Below the pieces are notes generated by a model. The model saw nothing but the letters and a program-made list of their open reading frames with translations, did no database searches and had not been told where the DNA came from. Below, in pieces: positions 41,032 to 51,179 of a stretch of 64,000 nt of DNA. Every line of letters starts with the position of its first letter. Within the stretch, counting starts at the first letter, position 1. This DNA is from Allomuricauda sp. CAU 1633 (lineage in GTDB: Bacteria; Bacteroidota; Bacteroidia; Flavobacteriales; Flavobacteriaceae). Both the position numbers and the translations under genes were made by a program. The stretch lies in contig NZ_JAFLNE010000005.1 in NCBI RefSeq assembly GCF_017313225.1, positions 1 through 64,000 of the forward strand, given 5' to 3'.

Positions 41032-41727
41032 TTAATCTGAGCAAAGCTGGCAGTATTTTAAAGTGCTGTATGCTGCATTTTCCAAATCTCTGGCAACCAC
41101 TAAAATGTAATAGTACTCGTTGGCATCAAAATTTGGGATTTGAAACGTTACACTGGTATTTACCAAATCCTTGCTTTCCCCTCCATTGGTTTCGTTTTCA
41201 GGACTGATGTTTGCATCTCTTGACCAATATGCATCATATTTTAAATTGCCATCGTTTTCTTGATCACCTCCGGTCCACCTAACAGTTATCTGCGTAGTAC
41301 CGCCCGAGGTTGAAACCAACACCGTTTCATTAAACTTTACGGCCAAAGGAACATTGTTGTCGTTGGGCAATGCACTTGGCGTTCTAAACACACGTTCCTC
41401 ACTTGAAGCCAAATCACTCACCACTTTCCACTTGTAGTCCGAACTAAAGTCAACCTCCCAGTCAAACTGATAGGTGCCATCAATCAATACGGGTTGCGCA
41501 TCTATTGTTTCGCCATTGAGAACCAAGTCGAAACTGGAAATATTACCCTGGAGTTCCCATCTAAAAGGAATTGAAATTCGACCTCCCACCGTAGTTCCCT
41601 CCTCACACTTGGAGTTGGGTTCTGGATATTTAAGGTTTATGGCAAATTCGTCGGGCTCAAAACTTCCATCACAGCTTAAAAGGGCAAAACCAACTAAACC
41701 AACCCAAATTAGATAGATCTTTTTCAT
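41032..41727 (-). CDS. Fibronectin-III-like lipoprotein, 231 aa
   Basis: MKKIYLIWVGLVGFALLSCD with lipobox LLSC (Cys19). Two beta-sandwich domains: IPFRWELQGNISSFDLVLNG with DWEVDFSSDYKWKVV, and TQITVRWTGGDQENDGNLKY with YYYILVVARDLENAAYSTLK. Last gene of the leftward LRR operon, 4 nt after the giant gene. Surface or periplasmic lipoprotein; ligand unknown. Confidence 0.72.
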   Translation of the reverse strand: MKKIYLIWVGLVGFALLSCDGSFEPDEFAINLKYPEPNSKCEEGTTVGGRISIPFRWELQGNISSFDLVLNGETIDAQPVLIDGTYQFDWEVDFSSDYKWKVVSDLASSEERVFRTPSALPNDNNVPLAVKFNETVLVSTSGGTTQITVRWTGGDQENDGNLKYDAYWSRDANISPENETNGGESKDLVNTSVTFQIPNFDANEYYYILVVARDLENAAYSTLKYCQLCSD

Positions 41728-41731
41728 AACC

Positions 41732-44700
41732 TTAGTTCTTTAATAGTTTAAATTGGATCATCTCCTCACCCTCAGGGATAATAAGTCCCAAATAGGTTCC
41801 TTGTTCCAAACTTGAAACATCCAGCCTAACAACATCTGTTTGTGTATTGGACATTTGTCTAAAGACCAGTCTTCCTGCAAAATCAAAAAGTTGAATGTCC
41901 AGTTTCCCTTGAAACGAGCCACCATCTATTGTCAATTCATCTTTTGTTGGATTGGGATAATAGTGTATATCGCTGAACAAAATACGTTTTTCAATAATCC
42001 CCTTGCAATCTGAGTCGCCACTGATAATAAGATTGTTGATTCCTTTTTTTAACGGAACATCAATAACATGTTCGGAATCATCTTCAAACTCAAATTGATG
42101 CGTACTATTATCTGTTAAGACCGAATACCTTGTACTTCCGGAAACCTTTAGACTGACCATATCTCCATCGAATCCATTTTCCTCAGCGGTCATGCCGTCA
42201 AATTCAGTAACACGGACCACATAGTTGGGCAATAATACGTCAGGATACGTGATATCGGCCACTGGTTTAAAAGCCAATGTTATTTCATAGCTGCCAATAG
42301 CCAATTCATCGAACACTTGTGAATTATCCTCTGAATCATTTTTGTCTAAATCTTTTGTGTCGGTATACGTGATATCATTTTTACCAACAACCGTTACCTC
42401 AAACGGAAAAGGTGAATCGTTCTCAAGGTAAATTTCTCCCAATTGGTCGGTTCCAGGACATCTTGGGCTTTTGACCAGTATGTTGATCGTACTGGGATCA
42501 AAGGTGGAAACATCTGAAGTTAAACTGATCAATTCCGCTTCTGCCAGACTTGGGGAGCCAATCATATAGTTTACACCAAAATCCAGGGTAAGAAAAAGAC
42601 TTTCATTATTTTCAACAACATCATCGGGCAATGCTTTAATAAAAATGCTTTTGGTGGCTGTACCTCCTGCTTCAAAAAGAACCTTGGCATCATTTAGGGG
42701 TATGCTGGTAGTTTGGTCCTGCTGAAATATTTCATAATCTGATTCAATAACTTGATTTGTATCCGTATTTCCAGAAACTTTGAAAAAGACCTCAATATCT
42801 TCGGTTGGTACTTTGTCCAGTTGAATGATCATTTCGGCAAAATCGGTGGCATCTGCCTCTCTTGATTTGTTGTCCGCTCCCGAGAACATGGTAGCGGTGT
42901 ACTCAAAGGGATCATCACTTTCAATGGTAATTTGTTGGGTGAAATTATTGTCCAAGGAATATCCTCTGCGATCTATTAACTCAATGGTAACTGTTTCCGT
43001 AAGTTCATATATATCGTCATTTAATGGGTTTATTACAATCTCTGCACTTTGCCCATTATTCGGAATTGTAACAAAACCTTCCAAGGTATTCAGGTCTAGA
43101 TTGTCAATTGTGTAATCTAAGCCTGGGGTCGCTGCCCCTTCTGCTTGCGCATCCTTAATACTATAATAGATTAACATATCATTTCCTGTATTGTTCAAGG
43201 TTTCGAGTTCTACCTGAAGTGAGGCATTCTCAAGCGGAAATTCACGGGCAATTTTTCTATTTTCAATACTATTTAGTGATGCCTGTATGGATTCAAGGAT
43301 ATAAAAGTCGGTATCGATATATTCAATGGTATCATCATTTACGTTGTTTATATCAAAAATGTTTGTGGGGACCAACACAAACTTATCGCTGTCAATTGGA
43401 TTAAAAGAAACAGCAAACTTCTCGGATACTTCAGAGCTTGGATCTACTCCATTATCATCATTGATGATAGTTCTTACTTGAAAATTATACTCTGACCCCT
43501 CTGTATCATTGGGCACACCTCTAATGGGAAGGTCTCCAATAGCGCTATAATCATCTGGGGATGCTTGTGGATAATTATCCTCTGGATTTATCGCATAAGG
43601 GTTTTCTGCATTTTTAAATTCTAAGGCCACCTCATAGATATCGGAACCACCAACACCTTTTTCCGCATTGAACGAGTACCGTATGGATTCACCTTCTTCA
43701 ATTGAATAATATGCACAGCAACCCTGCCCCGGACCATCCAATTGTTGTAGGTTTGATTCATCTATGGTCAAATAAATGATAATCTTGCCCTCATCGTCCC
43801 GAACATTGGCCTGTAAAGGGTCTGGTAATGAGAATTCCATTGAGCCCAACACGGGTTGTTGCAGTGTAACGCTATAAAACTCACTATGATTATCAACAAT
43901 GACTTCTTGAGGGTAGATAAGAATTAGTTCTCCAACAGATTCATTTTCCATTACCATTATTACAGATTCTGTCGGACTTTGTGTTTCGCCTTGCAACACG
44001 TAACTACCTTCTTCGGCAACTCTTGCAAAATTGGTTTTATTTTGAAAGTATTCTTCAAGATAGGGATCTACTATCTCGTTGTTAAACAACACTGGGAATT
44101 CCAAATTGCCATGATCCGTCCAAGGATTCCCTTGCGCATCAAATAAAGAAATTGTAAAAGTATCCATACCTCCTTCAACACCGCCCGTATTGTCTATTGT
44201 TACCGTTATGGCATCGGAAACCATTGGTGGTACGTCTTTTATTGTAATCGTATAGGTAAGTGTTCCATCTGCTTCATTTAGCACAGCATTGGCGCTATCT
44301 GCCCATTCATAGATATCATTTTCATTGGTATATAATACGATCACCAAAGTTTCATCTGGTTCTGAACCAGCTTGATTGTTTTCTCTTATGATCGAAAAGT
44401 CCAGGGACCCGTCTTCGGAAACATTTTCCTGAACATAAAATGTTTTGGGGTTTGAATCAGGAATATAATCATCATTAATGGTTGCTGAGCTTGGAGTCAA
44501 ATCATATCGGACTTCATATTCATAAGTTACCGCAGCTGGAGGCTGAGCCTTAATCCCAATGGAGAAAAACTCCCCTTCATTGATACTCAAATTTCCTTCG
44601 TTATCAATTTCAACACCGCTGATTGTTGCTTCCAAGGAAAAGGGATCAGAAATAACTTGGGGTTCATCTGCAATGGTGATTATAAATTCCTTGCTACCAT

Positions 44701-47170
44701 CTGGGTTTGCATTTTCCCATTGGTAGACATCATTGGGATCTTTTTCCAGAACTATCACAATCTCTTCACCTTCATTATCGAAATCATCAACAAAAACCTC
44801 TATTTCCAAATACTCAATGGCATCCTGTTGATATCTGGCTATAAAAGATACTGGGCTGTTCCCATGCGTATAATCCTCATCGAATAGGGCTGTACTGCCA
44901 CTGGAATTGAAAACAACATCAAATGATCCCTCATCATGCAATACCGAATTATCCGCCTCAAAATAAATCCGGAACTGCTGCCCTTCCTCAACCGTGTCTG
45001 CAGGGTTTCCCACAGGCAAACTAAGGTAAGGGGTTACAATCATTGGGTCTGTATCCTCAATGGTTACTGTAAAGGATGTTGGTGTTACCGTATAATTGGA
45101 GGTGTTTTCGGAAGTGATATTGATGATGTAGGTTTCATCCCCTTCATTGATCCCGTCTTCATTAACGGTAAAAACTATGCTGCCATCAGGATTCTGGGCA
45201 CTTATAGTAAAGGTTTTGTTTAAATTATCTATAGTGAAATCCTCGGTGCTTTCAATCCCATCTTTTGTAATACTGATTACCGGGTCATAGATTATCCCGT
45301 TGGTTCCGGTATTAGCTGTATCAAAGTTAAGTTCAAAAGACTGGCCTTCGGTTATTTCAAAATTGGGGCTTGTCCCTGTCGCTCCGGAAATAGTTGCTGT
45401 AACCACAAAAGGTTGAGGTGCACTGCAATCTGTTCGGTACTCTGCATTGGCATCCTTTTGCCAATTTACCTGCGATGCGGCATTTCCAATATCCGTGACT
45501 TGAATGCAACTCAATGAAGAATTTCCCGTAGCGTTAAAATCGGTAAGGTTCTGATCCATGGAACTGATATCTAACTCCATTAGATCATTGTTCTCTAAAA
45601 AAAGCTCGGTTGTTGTGTTGGTATTGGGCAGTGCAATACTGTTTAGGTTGTTGTCCCCTACATAAACACTGGTCAATTGGTTATTATTTGTGAGATTTAG
45701 GTCGGTTAAGGTATTACCACTGATATTTAGAAAAGAAAGCTGCAAATTTTGACCCACATCTAAAGTGGAAAGATTGGAGAAGGAAACTCCCAGGGACACC
45801 AGTTGACTCAATAAATCCAAATTTGCCAGAGTGGCCAAATTTGGGCAACTGTTTGCCAATAAAACCTCAACAGATGTGGTTGCGCCGAGCTGAATGGTGC
45901 CAAAATTATTGTTGCTCACGTCCAAATAGGTAACGTTGGGAATACCCCCAAAATTTATGGTAGACCCGCCATTGCCTATCCCATTGTATTGCAACTCCAG
46001 CGTGGTGACATTTGTGAGAAAGGAGCCGCCATTTCCTGGGTCGTTTTGAAACCGTATGGTTTTTCCCCCAAGGTTACAGTTGGTGGCATAAATTTCCACC
46101 AGACTGAGGTTTTGTAATTCCAAGCTATTAAGGTCATTATCACTTACATTTAATATTTGTAATGATGCAAACGCTTCCAGACCACTTAAATCATTAATTC
46201 CAGCATTTGATATGTTTAAATTGGTTACACCCGTTACATCCGATGTTAGAACACGACCATCAGTTGGGCCACCTTCAGAATCTATGCCTTGGTTGATCAG
46301 GGCCTGTTCAAAATTGGCATCGGGAATAAGCGTATAACCGCAATCTATACTATAGTTGGCGGTTATATCCTTAATCCAATTTCCAAGCGCCGTTTGTTGA
46401 TCTGCAAAAACAACATCATCCACCTGGATGCAATTAAGATTTGAATTTCCATTGAGTTCTACGGAAGTGAGCAGGTTGTTGTTCCCGTTTTTAAGGTTCA
46501 CATAAGTTAGTGCTCCATTATCGGCATTTAAAATTGATAAATTGGTGTTTTGAGACAAATCCAATGTGGCAATCTGCGATTCATAAGTAGCCAAGGTCTC
46601 CAACGCGGACAAAGATGTAACATCCAAATTTGTCAAGGGATTTATGGCTAGGCTTAAGTCCACTAAATTGGGAAGACCACTTACATCAATACTGGAAATT
46701 TGATTGTCCGCCAATTGCAATACCGTCAGTCCACTCTTCCCGGAAAGGTCAATACTGGAAAATAAGTTGCCACGGGTAACAATTGATAATTCAGTGATAG
46801 CATTGTTTTGGAAAATATCAACACTTGGCAAGTTAGGGGTGTTTATGATCACGATTTCCTGCAAAAGTAAATTTCCGCTAAAATCAATTTCTTGTATGGT
46901 CGCCGCTTGATTGTCGATAAGACTAAAAATCGTTAGAGAGGAGAAAGCTTGTAAACCATCAAAGTCACTGATATCATAACCGGAGATGCTCAATTCTGAG
47001 AGGTTGGAGATGTCGGCGGTCAGCACACGACCATCGGTAGCTCCCCCTTCTGTATCAATTCCTTGATCTATGAGGGTTTGTTCAAAATTGGAATCTGGGA
47101 TGGACGTATATTGTCCATACGACCAACCCGTTAACAAGAATCCTATAATTAGAAGTAGTGCTCTTTTCAT
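41732..47170 (-). CDS. Giant LRR/Calx-beta surface protein with T9SS sorting domain
   Basis: 1812 aa. Signal peptide MKRALLLIIGFLLTGWSYGQ. Two leucine-rich-repeat modules begin with near-identical heads: TSIPDSNFEQTLIDQGIDTE (about residue 22) and TLIPDANFEQALINQGIDSE (about residue 280). Several Calx-beta-like domains follow (DEGETYIINITSEN-like, DELTITVTIEDTDP-like). The last ~80 residues form a type A T9SS sorting domain (YYPNPTKDELTI; LEQGTYLGLIIPEGE; KLLKN). Secreted by type IX and probably anchored on the cell surface. Follows the DUF5723 gene, which may be its outer membrane partner. Confidence 0.92.
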   Translation of the reverse strand: MKRALLLIIGFLLTGWSYGQYTSIPDSNFEQTLIDQGIDTEGGATDGRVLTADISNLSELSISGYDISDFDGLQAFSSLTIFSLIDNQAATIQEIDFSGNLLLQEIVIINTPNLPSVDIFQNNAITELSIVTRGNLFSSIDLSGKSGLTVLQLADNQISSIDVSGLPNLVDLSLAINPLTNLDVTSLSALETLATYESQIATLDLSQNTNLSILNADNGALTYVNLKNGNNNLLTSVELNGNSNLNCIQVDDVVFADQQTALGNWIKDITANYSIDCGYTLIPDANFEQALINQGIDSEGGPTDGRVLTSDVTGVTNLNISNAGINDLSGLEAFASLQILNVSDNDLNSLELQNLSLVEIYATNCNLGGKTIRFQNDPGNGGSFLTNVTTLELQYNGIGNGGSTINFGGIPNVTYLDVSNNNFGTIQLGATTSVEVLLANSCPNLATLANLDLLSQLVSLGVSFSNLSTLDVGQNLQLSFLNISGNTLTDLNLTNNNQLTSVYVGDNNLNSIALPNTNTTTELFLENNDLMELDISSMDQNLTDFNATGNSSLSCIQVTDIGNAASQVNWQKDANAEYRTDCSAPQPFVVTATISGATGTSPNFEITEGQSFELNFDTANTGTNGIIYDPVISITKDGIESTEDFTIDNLNKTFTISAQNPDGSIVFTVNEDGINEGDETYIINITSENTSNYTVTPTSFTVTIEDTDPMIVTPYLSLPVGNPADTVEEGQQFRIYFEADNSVLHDEGSFDVVFNSSGSTALFDEDYTHGNSPVSFIARYQQDAIEYLEIEVFVDDFDNEGEEIVIVLEKDPNDVYQWENANPDGSKEFIITIADEPQVISDPFSLEATISGVEIDNEGNLSINEGEFFSIGIKAQPPAAVTYEYEVRYDLTPSSATINDDYIPDSNPKTFYVQENVSEDGSLDFSIIRENNQAGSEPDETLVIVLYTNENDIYEWADSANAVLNEADGTLTYTITIKDVPPMVSDAITVTIDNTGGVEGGMDTFTISLFDAQGNPWTDHGNLEFPVLFNNEIVDPYLEEYFQNKTNFARVAEEGSYVLQGETQSPTESVIMVMENESVGELILIYPQEVIVDNHSEFYSVTLQQPVLGSMEFSLPDPLQANVRDDEGKIIIYLTIDESNLQQLDGPGQGCCAYYSIEEGESIRYSFNAEKGVGGSDIYEVALEFKNAENPYAINPEDNYPQASPDDYSAIGDLPIRGVPNDTEGSEYNFQVRTIINDDNGVDPSSEVSEKFAVSFNPIDSDKFVLVPTNIFDINNVNDDTIEYIDTDFYILESIQASLNSIENRKIAREFPLENASLQVELETLNNTGNDMLIYYSIKDAQAEGAATPGLDYTIDNLDLNTLEGFVTIPNNGQSAEIVINPLNDDIYELTETVTIELIDRRGYSLDNNFTQQITIESDDPFEYTATMFSGADNKSREADATDFAEMIIQLDKVPTEDIEVFFKVSGNTDTNQVIESDYEIFQQDQTTSIPLNDAKVLFEAGGTATKSIFIKALPDDVVENNESLFLTLDFGVNYMIGSPSLAEAELISLTSDVSTFDPSTINILVKSPRCPGTDQLGEIYLENDSPFPFEVTVVGKNDITYTDTKDLDKNDSEDNSQVFDELAIGSYEITLAFKPVADITYPDVLLPNYVVRVTEFDGMTAEENGFDGDMVSLKVSGSTRYSVLTDNSTHQFEFEDDSEHVIDVPLKKGINNLIISGDSDCKGIIEKRILFSDIHYYPNPTKDELTIDGGSFQGKLDIQLFDFAGRLVFRQMSNTQTDVVRLDVSSLEQGTYLGLIIPEGEEMIQFKLLKN

Positions 47171-47204
47171 TTTCTTTCATTTGAACCTGTCAAATGCAGG
47201 CAAT

Positions 47205-48608
47205 CTATCGATATAGCTCTTTCATAAAAGGTATGCTCACCCCAACATACAGATGGGTTACTTTGCCTTCTGTAAGTATACTGCTCAATGCCATTGAACC
47301 TACCGTAACCGGTCCATAGCGAAGCCCAAGTCCTGCAAAAATTCCCGCTTTCTGATTAAAGTTTATAGGGAGGTATGCGCTGAACTTTCGTGTTTCATAT
47401 CGGGGCGTTACAGTAATGAGGTCGGGTTGCGTATTTGCATAGTTGTCCGAGACACTTGTAAGCCCTTTTATGTAATTAAAATTGATATAGTAATTGTTTT
47501 TGAAGAGATAATCCAAATTTAGGTGAGCCGACATCGGCAATGCTACACTTACATCGCCTCTGGCCGGATTTATGGTGACCTCCTCGCCTTCGCTATCCAT
47601 GATGGTGCCAATCAAGCCATTAGTTACATCATAACTGTTTGAATTTATGACCAAATTATTCACTGAGATAGTATCTTGCTGAATTTCAGCATATTTAATG
47701 GTCCCCATATCCAAAACTGAAGCGCTTATCTTCAGTTTATATTTATTCACAGCTCCGCTGTTGCTACGGACATCCACACGATTGGTCTCTCTGGGGCGCC
47801 ACTCGTAGACCATCCCAATATCTCCTCCGTAACCCGAGCCATTGTTCTGAAAATTAAAGGACTCCTGGATAAATAGTTTCGATGAGTCTTCATCGGCTTG
47901 TTCTTGAAAACTGTTAAGTACAATGAGGGGGGCATCAACACCAGTATTCAACGTAAGTGCATTTCCATCATAACTGCTACTGAGACTACCTCTAGTCTCC
48001 ACAGCACCATTTCCTACATAATATTTGAATGTGCCTCCGAGCTTAAAAAAATGAAAATTGCCGTCCAACAAAACGGCTGAAACGTTAAGGCCTGCTTCTT
48101 TCCAAGAGTGAAAAGTAGAATTAAGGTCGCTATTTTCATGGTCAAAACCTTGCTCTAAAGTAGAAAAACCTTGGTTTGCCCCTCTTAACAAGGAACTGCC
48201 CACGTTGTTATAATCAAAAAAAGTTCGTGAACGCAGCAGGAGTCCCACAGCAAAACGGTCATGAAAGTCCCACGTTACTGAAGGCAAAAGAACATCCGTA
48301 TGTCCAAACGAATACCCGTCGTTCTCCCCATGGGTCAAGTTGGTGGAGAATTCAAGTCCATTGAATCCATTTGGTGCTGTTTCCACTTCAAAATTGGGAA
48401 GGGCGCCAATATCCGATATCCCCATTTGATTGTATGAAAGTACATTGATATGATATTCGTATTTGGAATCTACACTGTTGGCAGGGTTGGCCACAGTACC
48501 ATAAATACCACTGTAATTGTCGAACGCAAAACCCTGTGAGGTCTGAGAAAATGAAATGAGGGGAAGCCCAATTAGAAAAAAAAGAAACTTAATGTACTTG
48601 TTTCGCAT
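47205..48608 (-). CDS. DUF5723 outer membrane protein, 467 aa
   Basis: From ATG 48608: signal peptide MRNKYIKFLFFLIGLPLISF then SQ. The ANPANSVDSKYEYHINVLSY region and the alternating strands through GVSIPFMKELYR at the end indicate a FadL/PorV-like barrel of the DUF5723 type. A frame extension of 10 codons to 48638 breaks the signal peptide. First gene of the operon with the giant LRR protein. A role in surface delivery or attachment of the T9SS protein is inference. Confidence 0.82.
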   Translation of the reverse strand: MRNKYIKFLFFLIGLPLISFSQTSQGFAFDNYSGIYGTVANPANSVDSKYEYHINVLSYNQMGISDIGALPNFEVETAPNGFNGLEFSTNLTHGENDGYSFGHTDVLLPSVTWDFHDRFAVGLLLRSRTFFDYNNVGSSLLRGANQGFSTLEQGFDHENSDLNSTFHSWKEAGLNVSAVLLDGNFHFFKLGGTFKYYVGNGAVETRGSLSSSYDGNALTLNTGVDAPLIVLNSFQEQADEDSSKLFIQESFNFQNNGSGYGGDIGMVYEWRPRETNRVDVRSNSGAVNKYKLKISASVLDMGTIKYAEIQQDTISVNNLVINSNSYDVTNGLIGTIMDSEGEEVTINPARGDVSVALPMSAHLNLDYLFKNNYYINFNYIKGLTSVSDNYANTQPDLITVTPRYETRKFSAYLPINFNQKAGIFAGLGLRYGPVTVGSMALSSILTEGKVTHLYVGVSIPFMKELYR

Positions 48609-48751
48609 TCGTTGGTCTGGTTGAGGTCTAAAAGTCAAGATTTTAAATGTATCAAAACATTTTTAATATCATTTAAGCATTTTGTTGATTACATCGATAT
48701 ATTGATGAATTCAACGAATAATTCAAAAATAATTACGAATGGGATATGAGA

Positions 48752-48773
48752 AAATACCCAATACACGGTATTT
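48752..48773. promoter_or_regulatory. AAATACCC inverted-repeat element before the DUF5723-LRR operon
   Basis: AAATACC (48752-48758) and GGTATTT (48767-48773), a perfect 7-bp inverted repeat, about 145-165 nt upstream of the leftward start at 48608. The sequence AAATACCCAATACAC is nearly the same as at 36985. Confidence 0.55.
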
Positions 48774-48800
48774 ACACCTAAATACTTGATAAACAACTAG

Positions 48801-48825
48801 AAATAGGTTTAAGAATAACCTATTT
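48801..48825 (-). terminator. Hairpin downstream of the M48 gene
   Basis: AAATAGGTT (48801-48809) and AACCTATTT (48817-48825), a perfect 9-bp inverted repeat, 30 nt after the M48 stop. The U tract is short, so it may stop transcription weakly or protect the mRNA end. Confidence 0.5.
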
Positions 48826-48855
48826 TGGATGTGGGAATAATCGCTTTTGAGCTGT

Positions 48856-50247
48856 TTACTTTACTTCGTTGAGCAGCTCAACTTCAGAAATTGAACGTTG
48901 TTGATATAATCGGTCCCCTTTTGGTAGATCATACTCAAGTTCCGTCTCAATAATTTGAACCTCTTTAGGGAAATAGGTCTGGTCATGAAGGTCATATTCA
49001 GAGATGATCTTTTTAATCTCCATGGTCTTTTGATCCTTTCTTTTTCCTTTTCTAAAATGCTCTGTTTTCTCGTTTTCCATGATTGCATAAAGCAACCCGG
49101 ATTGTGTACTAAAATAATAGTGCTTGGTAAGCTGTATTCGTTTGCCCTTTTTGTTAAGATTTCCAATTTCAATGGTTTCTTGAGGTAATTCCAATAGAAA
49201 GCACTCTTCGTTACCCATTCGTCTTCTTCCTCTGTAATGTGCCACTTCAGGGTTGGACAACAACAAAAAATCATCAAAAAAGTATTGGGTAGCTGGTTTT
49301 CGCTCCCTTTTAAAGGTGTAAGAGTCTTGCTTTAAGCTTGTTCCAATGGGTGGGGCTCCGTTCCGCCATTGGTCCTGATCTGTATACTTCCAAAATAAAG
49401 AGTCATTTTTAATGAGGTATTGCTCTTGTCTTTCTTTATGCAAAATGGCAATGGTATTGACACTTTGTTGGTAATCATAAACATAGACAACAGGTTCTTG
49501 ATTAAAGTTCTCGCCTTTGGTTTCTGAAATGGTTTCCTTAAAGTTCAACTGTTTTATTTGACCCACTTCCTTAATACCTCCCAATTGACTGTAATACCTG
49601 TTTATGATCAGTTCTGGGGTGACGTCCCTTTCGGCTGTGTCCTCATCCAAAATGATTTTTTTAAGGTTGGGGTCATTGTACTTCATCCAACCAATTTTAA
49701 TGGCTTCCAAGCGTTCGGTCCTTCCGGGATGGGTTGAACTTCCTTTCTCTGGAACATTGGCAAACATGCTCTGTGCCTCTTCAAGGGTACTCCCCATTCT
49801 TGCCAGGGTATGGCCGGCAAACCTGTCTGCACTTAGTTCCCATCTTGGGTTGCTTCCGCCCCTGTTCAATGAGTGGTACAACAGAAAATGGCCTACTTCA
49901 TGGGCCAATACACCTATTGATGCCCAATCCATCTGGGAGTTTTTTGACATTTGACCCAACCATTTGGGATCATACAGGATGTAGGGCACTAAATTGTTGT
50001 TCTCGTCTTCCTCAATATGGGCCAATGCGTTTTTTATATTTTCACATTTACGAAGCTTAAAGTTTCTGTTGAGTCCCATCTGCCCCATAATTTCATCGAC
50101 AATGGCTTCTGCTTCGGGGTCGGCAGATTGACTGGTATTGCCAAAACACAAATCATCAACCGATTCAATGACCACGTTCTGGAAACCTTGAGCGCTTCCA
50201 TATAGGCCAAGTAAAAGGGTTATTGCGAAAACAATACTATTTTTCAT
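48856..50247 (-). CDS. Secreted M48 metalloprotease
   Basis: 463 aa. Signal peptide MKNSIVFAITLLLGLYGSAQ. Catalytic HEVGH at 116-120, zinc ligand region ELSADRFAG at 137-145, and a GSSTHPGRTERLEAI segment typical of BepA-type proteases that act on outer membrane proteins. The C-terminal ~230 residues (YDYQQSVNTIAILHKERQEQ; HYYFSTQSGLLYAIM) resemble a lipoprotein-sorting-like beta domain. Lies between an unknown secreted protein and the DUF5723 operon, suggesting envelope quality control. Confidence 0.9.
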   Translation of the reverse strand: MKNSIVFAITLLLGLYGSAQGFQNVVIESVDDLCFGNTSQSADPEAEAIVDEIMGQMGLNRNFKLRKCENIKNALAHIEEDENNNLVPYILYDPKWLGQMSKNSQMDWASIGVLAHEVGHFLLYHSLNRGGSNPRWELSADRFAGHTLARMGSTLEEAQSMFANVPEKGSSTHPGRTERLEAIKIGWMKYNDPNLKKIILDEDTAERDVTPELIINRYYSQLGGIKEVGQIKQLNFKETISETKGENFNQEPVVYVYDYQQSVNTIAILHKERQEQYLIKNDSLFWKYTDQDQWRNGAPPIGTSLKQDSYTFKRERKPATQYFFDDFLLLSNPEVAHYRGRRRMGNEECFLLELPQETIEIGNLNKKGKRIQLTKHYYFSTQSGLLYAIMENEKTEHFRKGKRKDQKTMEIKKIISEYDLHDQTYFPKEVQIIETELEYDLPKGDRLYQQRSISEVELLNEVK

Positions 50248-50333
50248 CCTAAAAATTGTTTTTTTGGCTCACTCAATAATTCGCCCATGTCAAGAGAATC
50301 GATTCCAGCTTGAATTTGAAGCAATTTAACAAT

Positions 50334-51128
50334 CTATTTCGGCAATGCACGAATCAAAAAATTGGAAATATTCCCCATATTGTCCTGATAGAGTTCCAAA
50401 TACCGGTCCCAGTTTTGTTTTTTGCTATTGACTTCCCGTATGCGCACCTGAATGTTCTGCAAAACCTTCATTTTTGGTATTACCTGAAAATTGGGGTCCT
50501 CAATCACCATAGATGTACCATCTATCAGCACAGAATCCAGTAAGATGGGATTGATATGAAATTCTCTTGCTTTGTCAGCATCATCAAAATAATAAAAGCC
50601 GATGTCCAATATATAATTGATTTGGTTGCCAAGTGAGCTTAGCTTGGCCCACGAATGGTTAACTTCATATTCTTTTAGTCCTATATAATGATATCCTTCC
50701 ACATTAGTAACGGCACCGATTTCAAATTTAAAACGGGCAATCCGTTCTTTTTCACCGGAATTATTGGTGCCCAAATGATCAAAAACCAGGGTTTTATTTG
50801 GGTCCAAAGTCTCAAAACCCTTAGATTCATCAAAAAATGAATAGGTAGCAAAGTACTCTTTGTTGAAATTATCGGGATTATAAAAAAGCTTGGAAGCACC
50901 GTCAACCAGCAATGGAATGATCTTGGCCACGAGCTTTCCCCATCCAATGGTATACGCATCTTCTGGGTTTTCCTTGGAGACAAATTTTAGTTCGTGCGTT
51001 ATGTCCTCAAACTCAGTTTTTATTATGCCTTCCTTACCTTGGGCATAATAGTCTTCGGTTTGGGAAAATCCTTTTGTGAGCGATGCACACAAACACAGTG
51101 CGCTTAAAAAAAATGTTGCTTTTTTCAT
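50334..51128 (-). CDS. Secreted protein, 264 aa
   Basis: Signal peptide MKKATFFLSALCLCASLTKG. The mature protein carries an amphipathic N-terminal helix, strands (GAVTNVEGYHYIGLKEYEVN; YILDIGFYYFDDADKA) and a basic helical C-terminus (QNIQVRIREVNSKKQNWDRY). No family recognised. Between the response-regulator gene and the M48 gene, same strand. Confidence 0.68.
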   Translation of the reverse strand: MKKATFFLSALCLCASLTKGFSQTEDYYAQGKEGIIKTEFEDITHELKFVSKENPEDAYTIGWGKLVAKIIPLLVDGASKLFYNPDNFNKEYFATYSFFDESKGFETLDPNKTLVFDHLGTNNSGEKERIARFKFEIGAVTNVEGYHYIGLKEYEVNHSWAKLSSLGNQINYILDIGFYYFDDADKAREFHINPILLDSVLIDGTSMVIEDPNFQVIPKMKVLQNIQVRIREVNSKKQNWDRYLELYQDNMGNISNFLIRALPK

Positions 51129-51179
51129 GGTCTTTCTTTTACTGGAAAAGGACTTTTAAGCTCAGATTAAAAAATAGGG

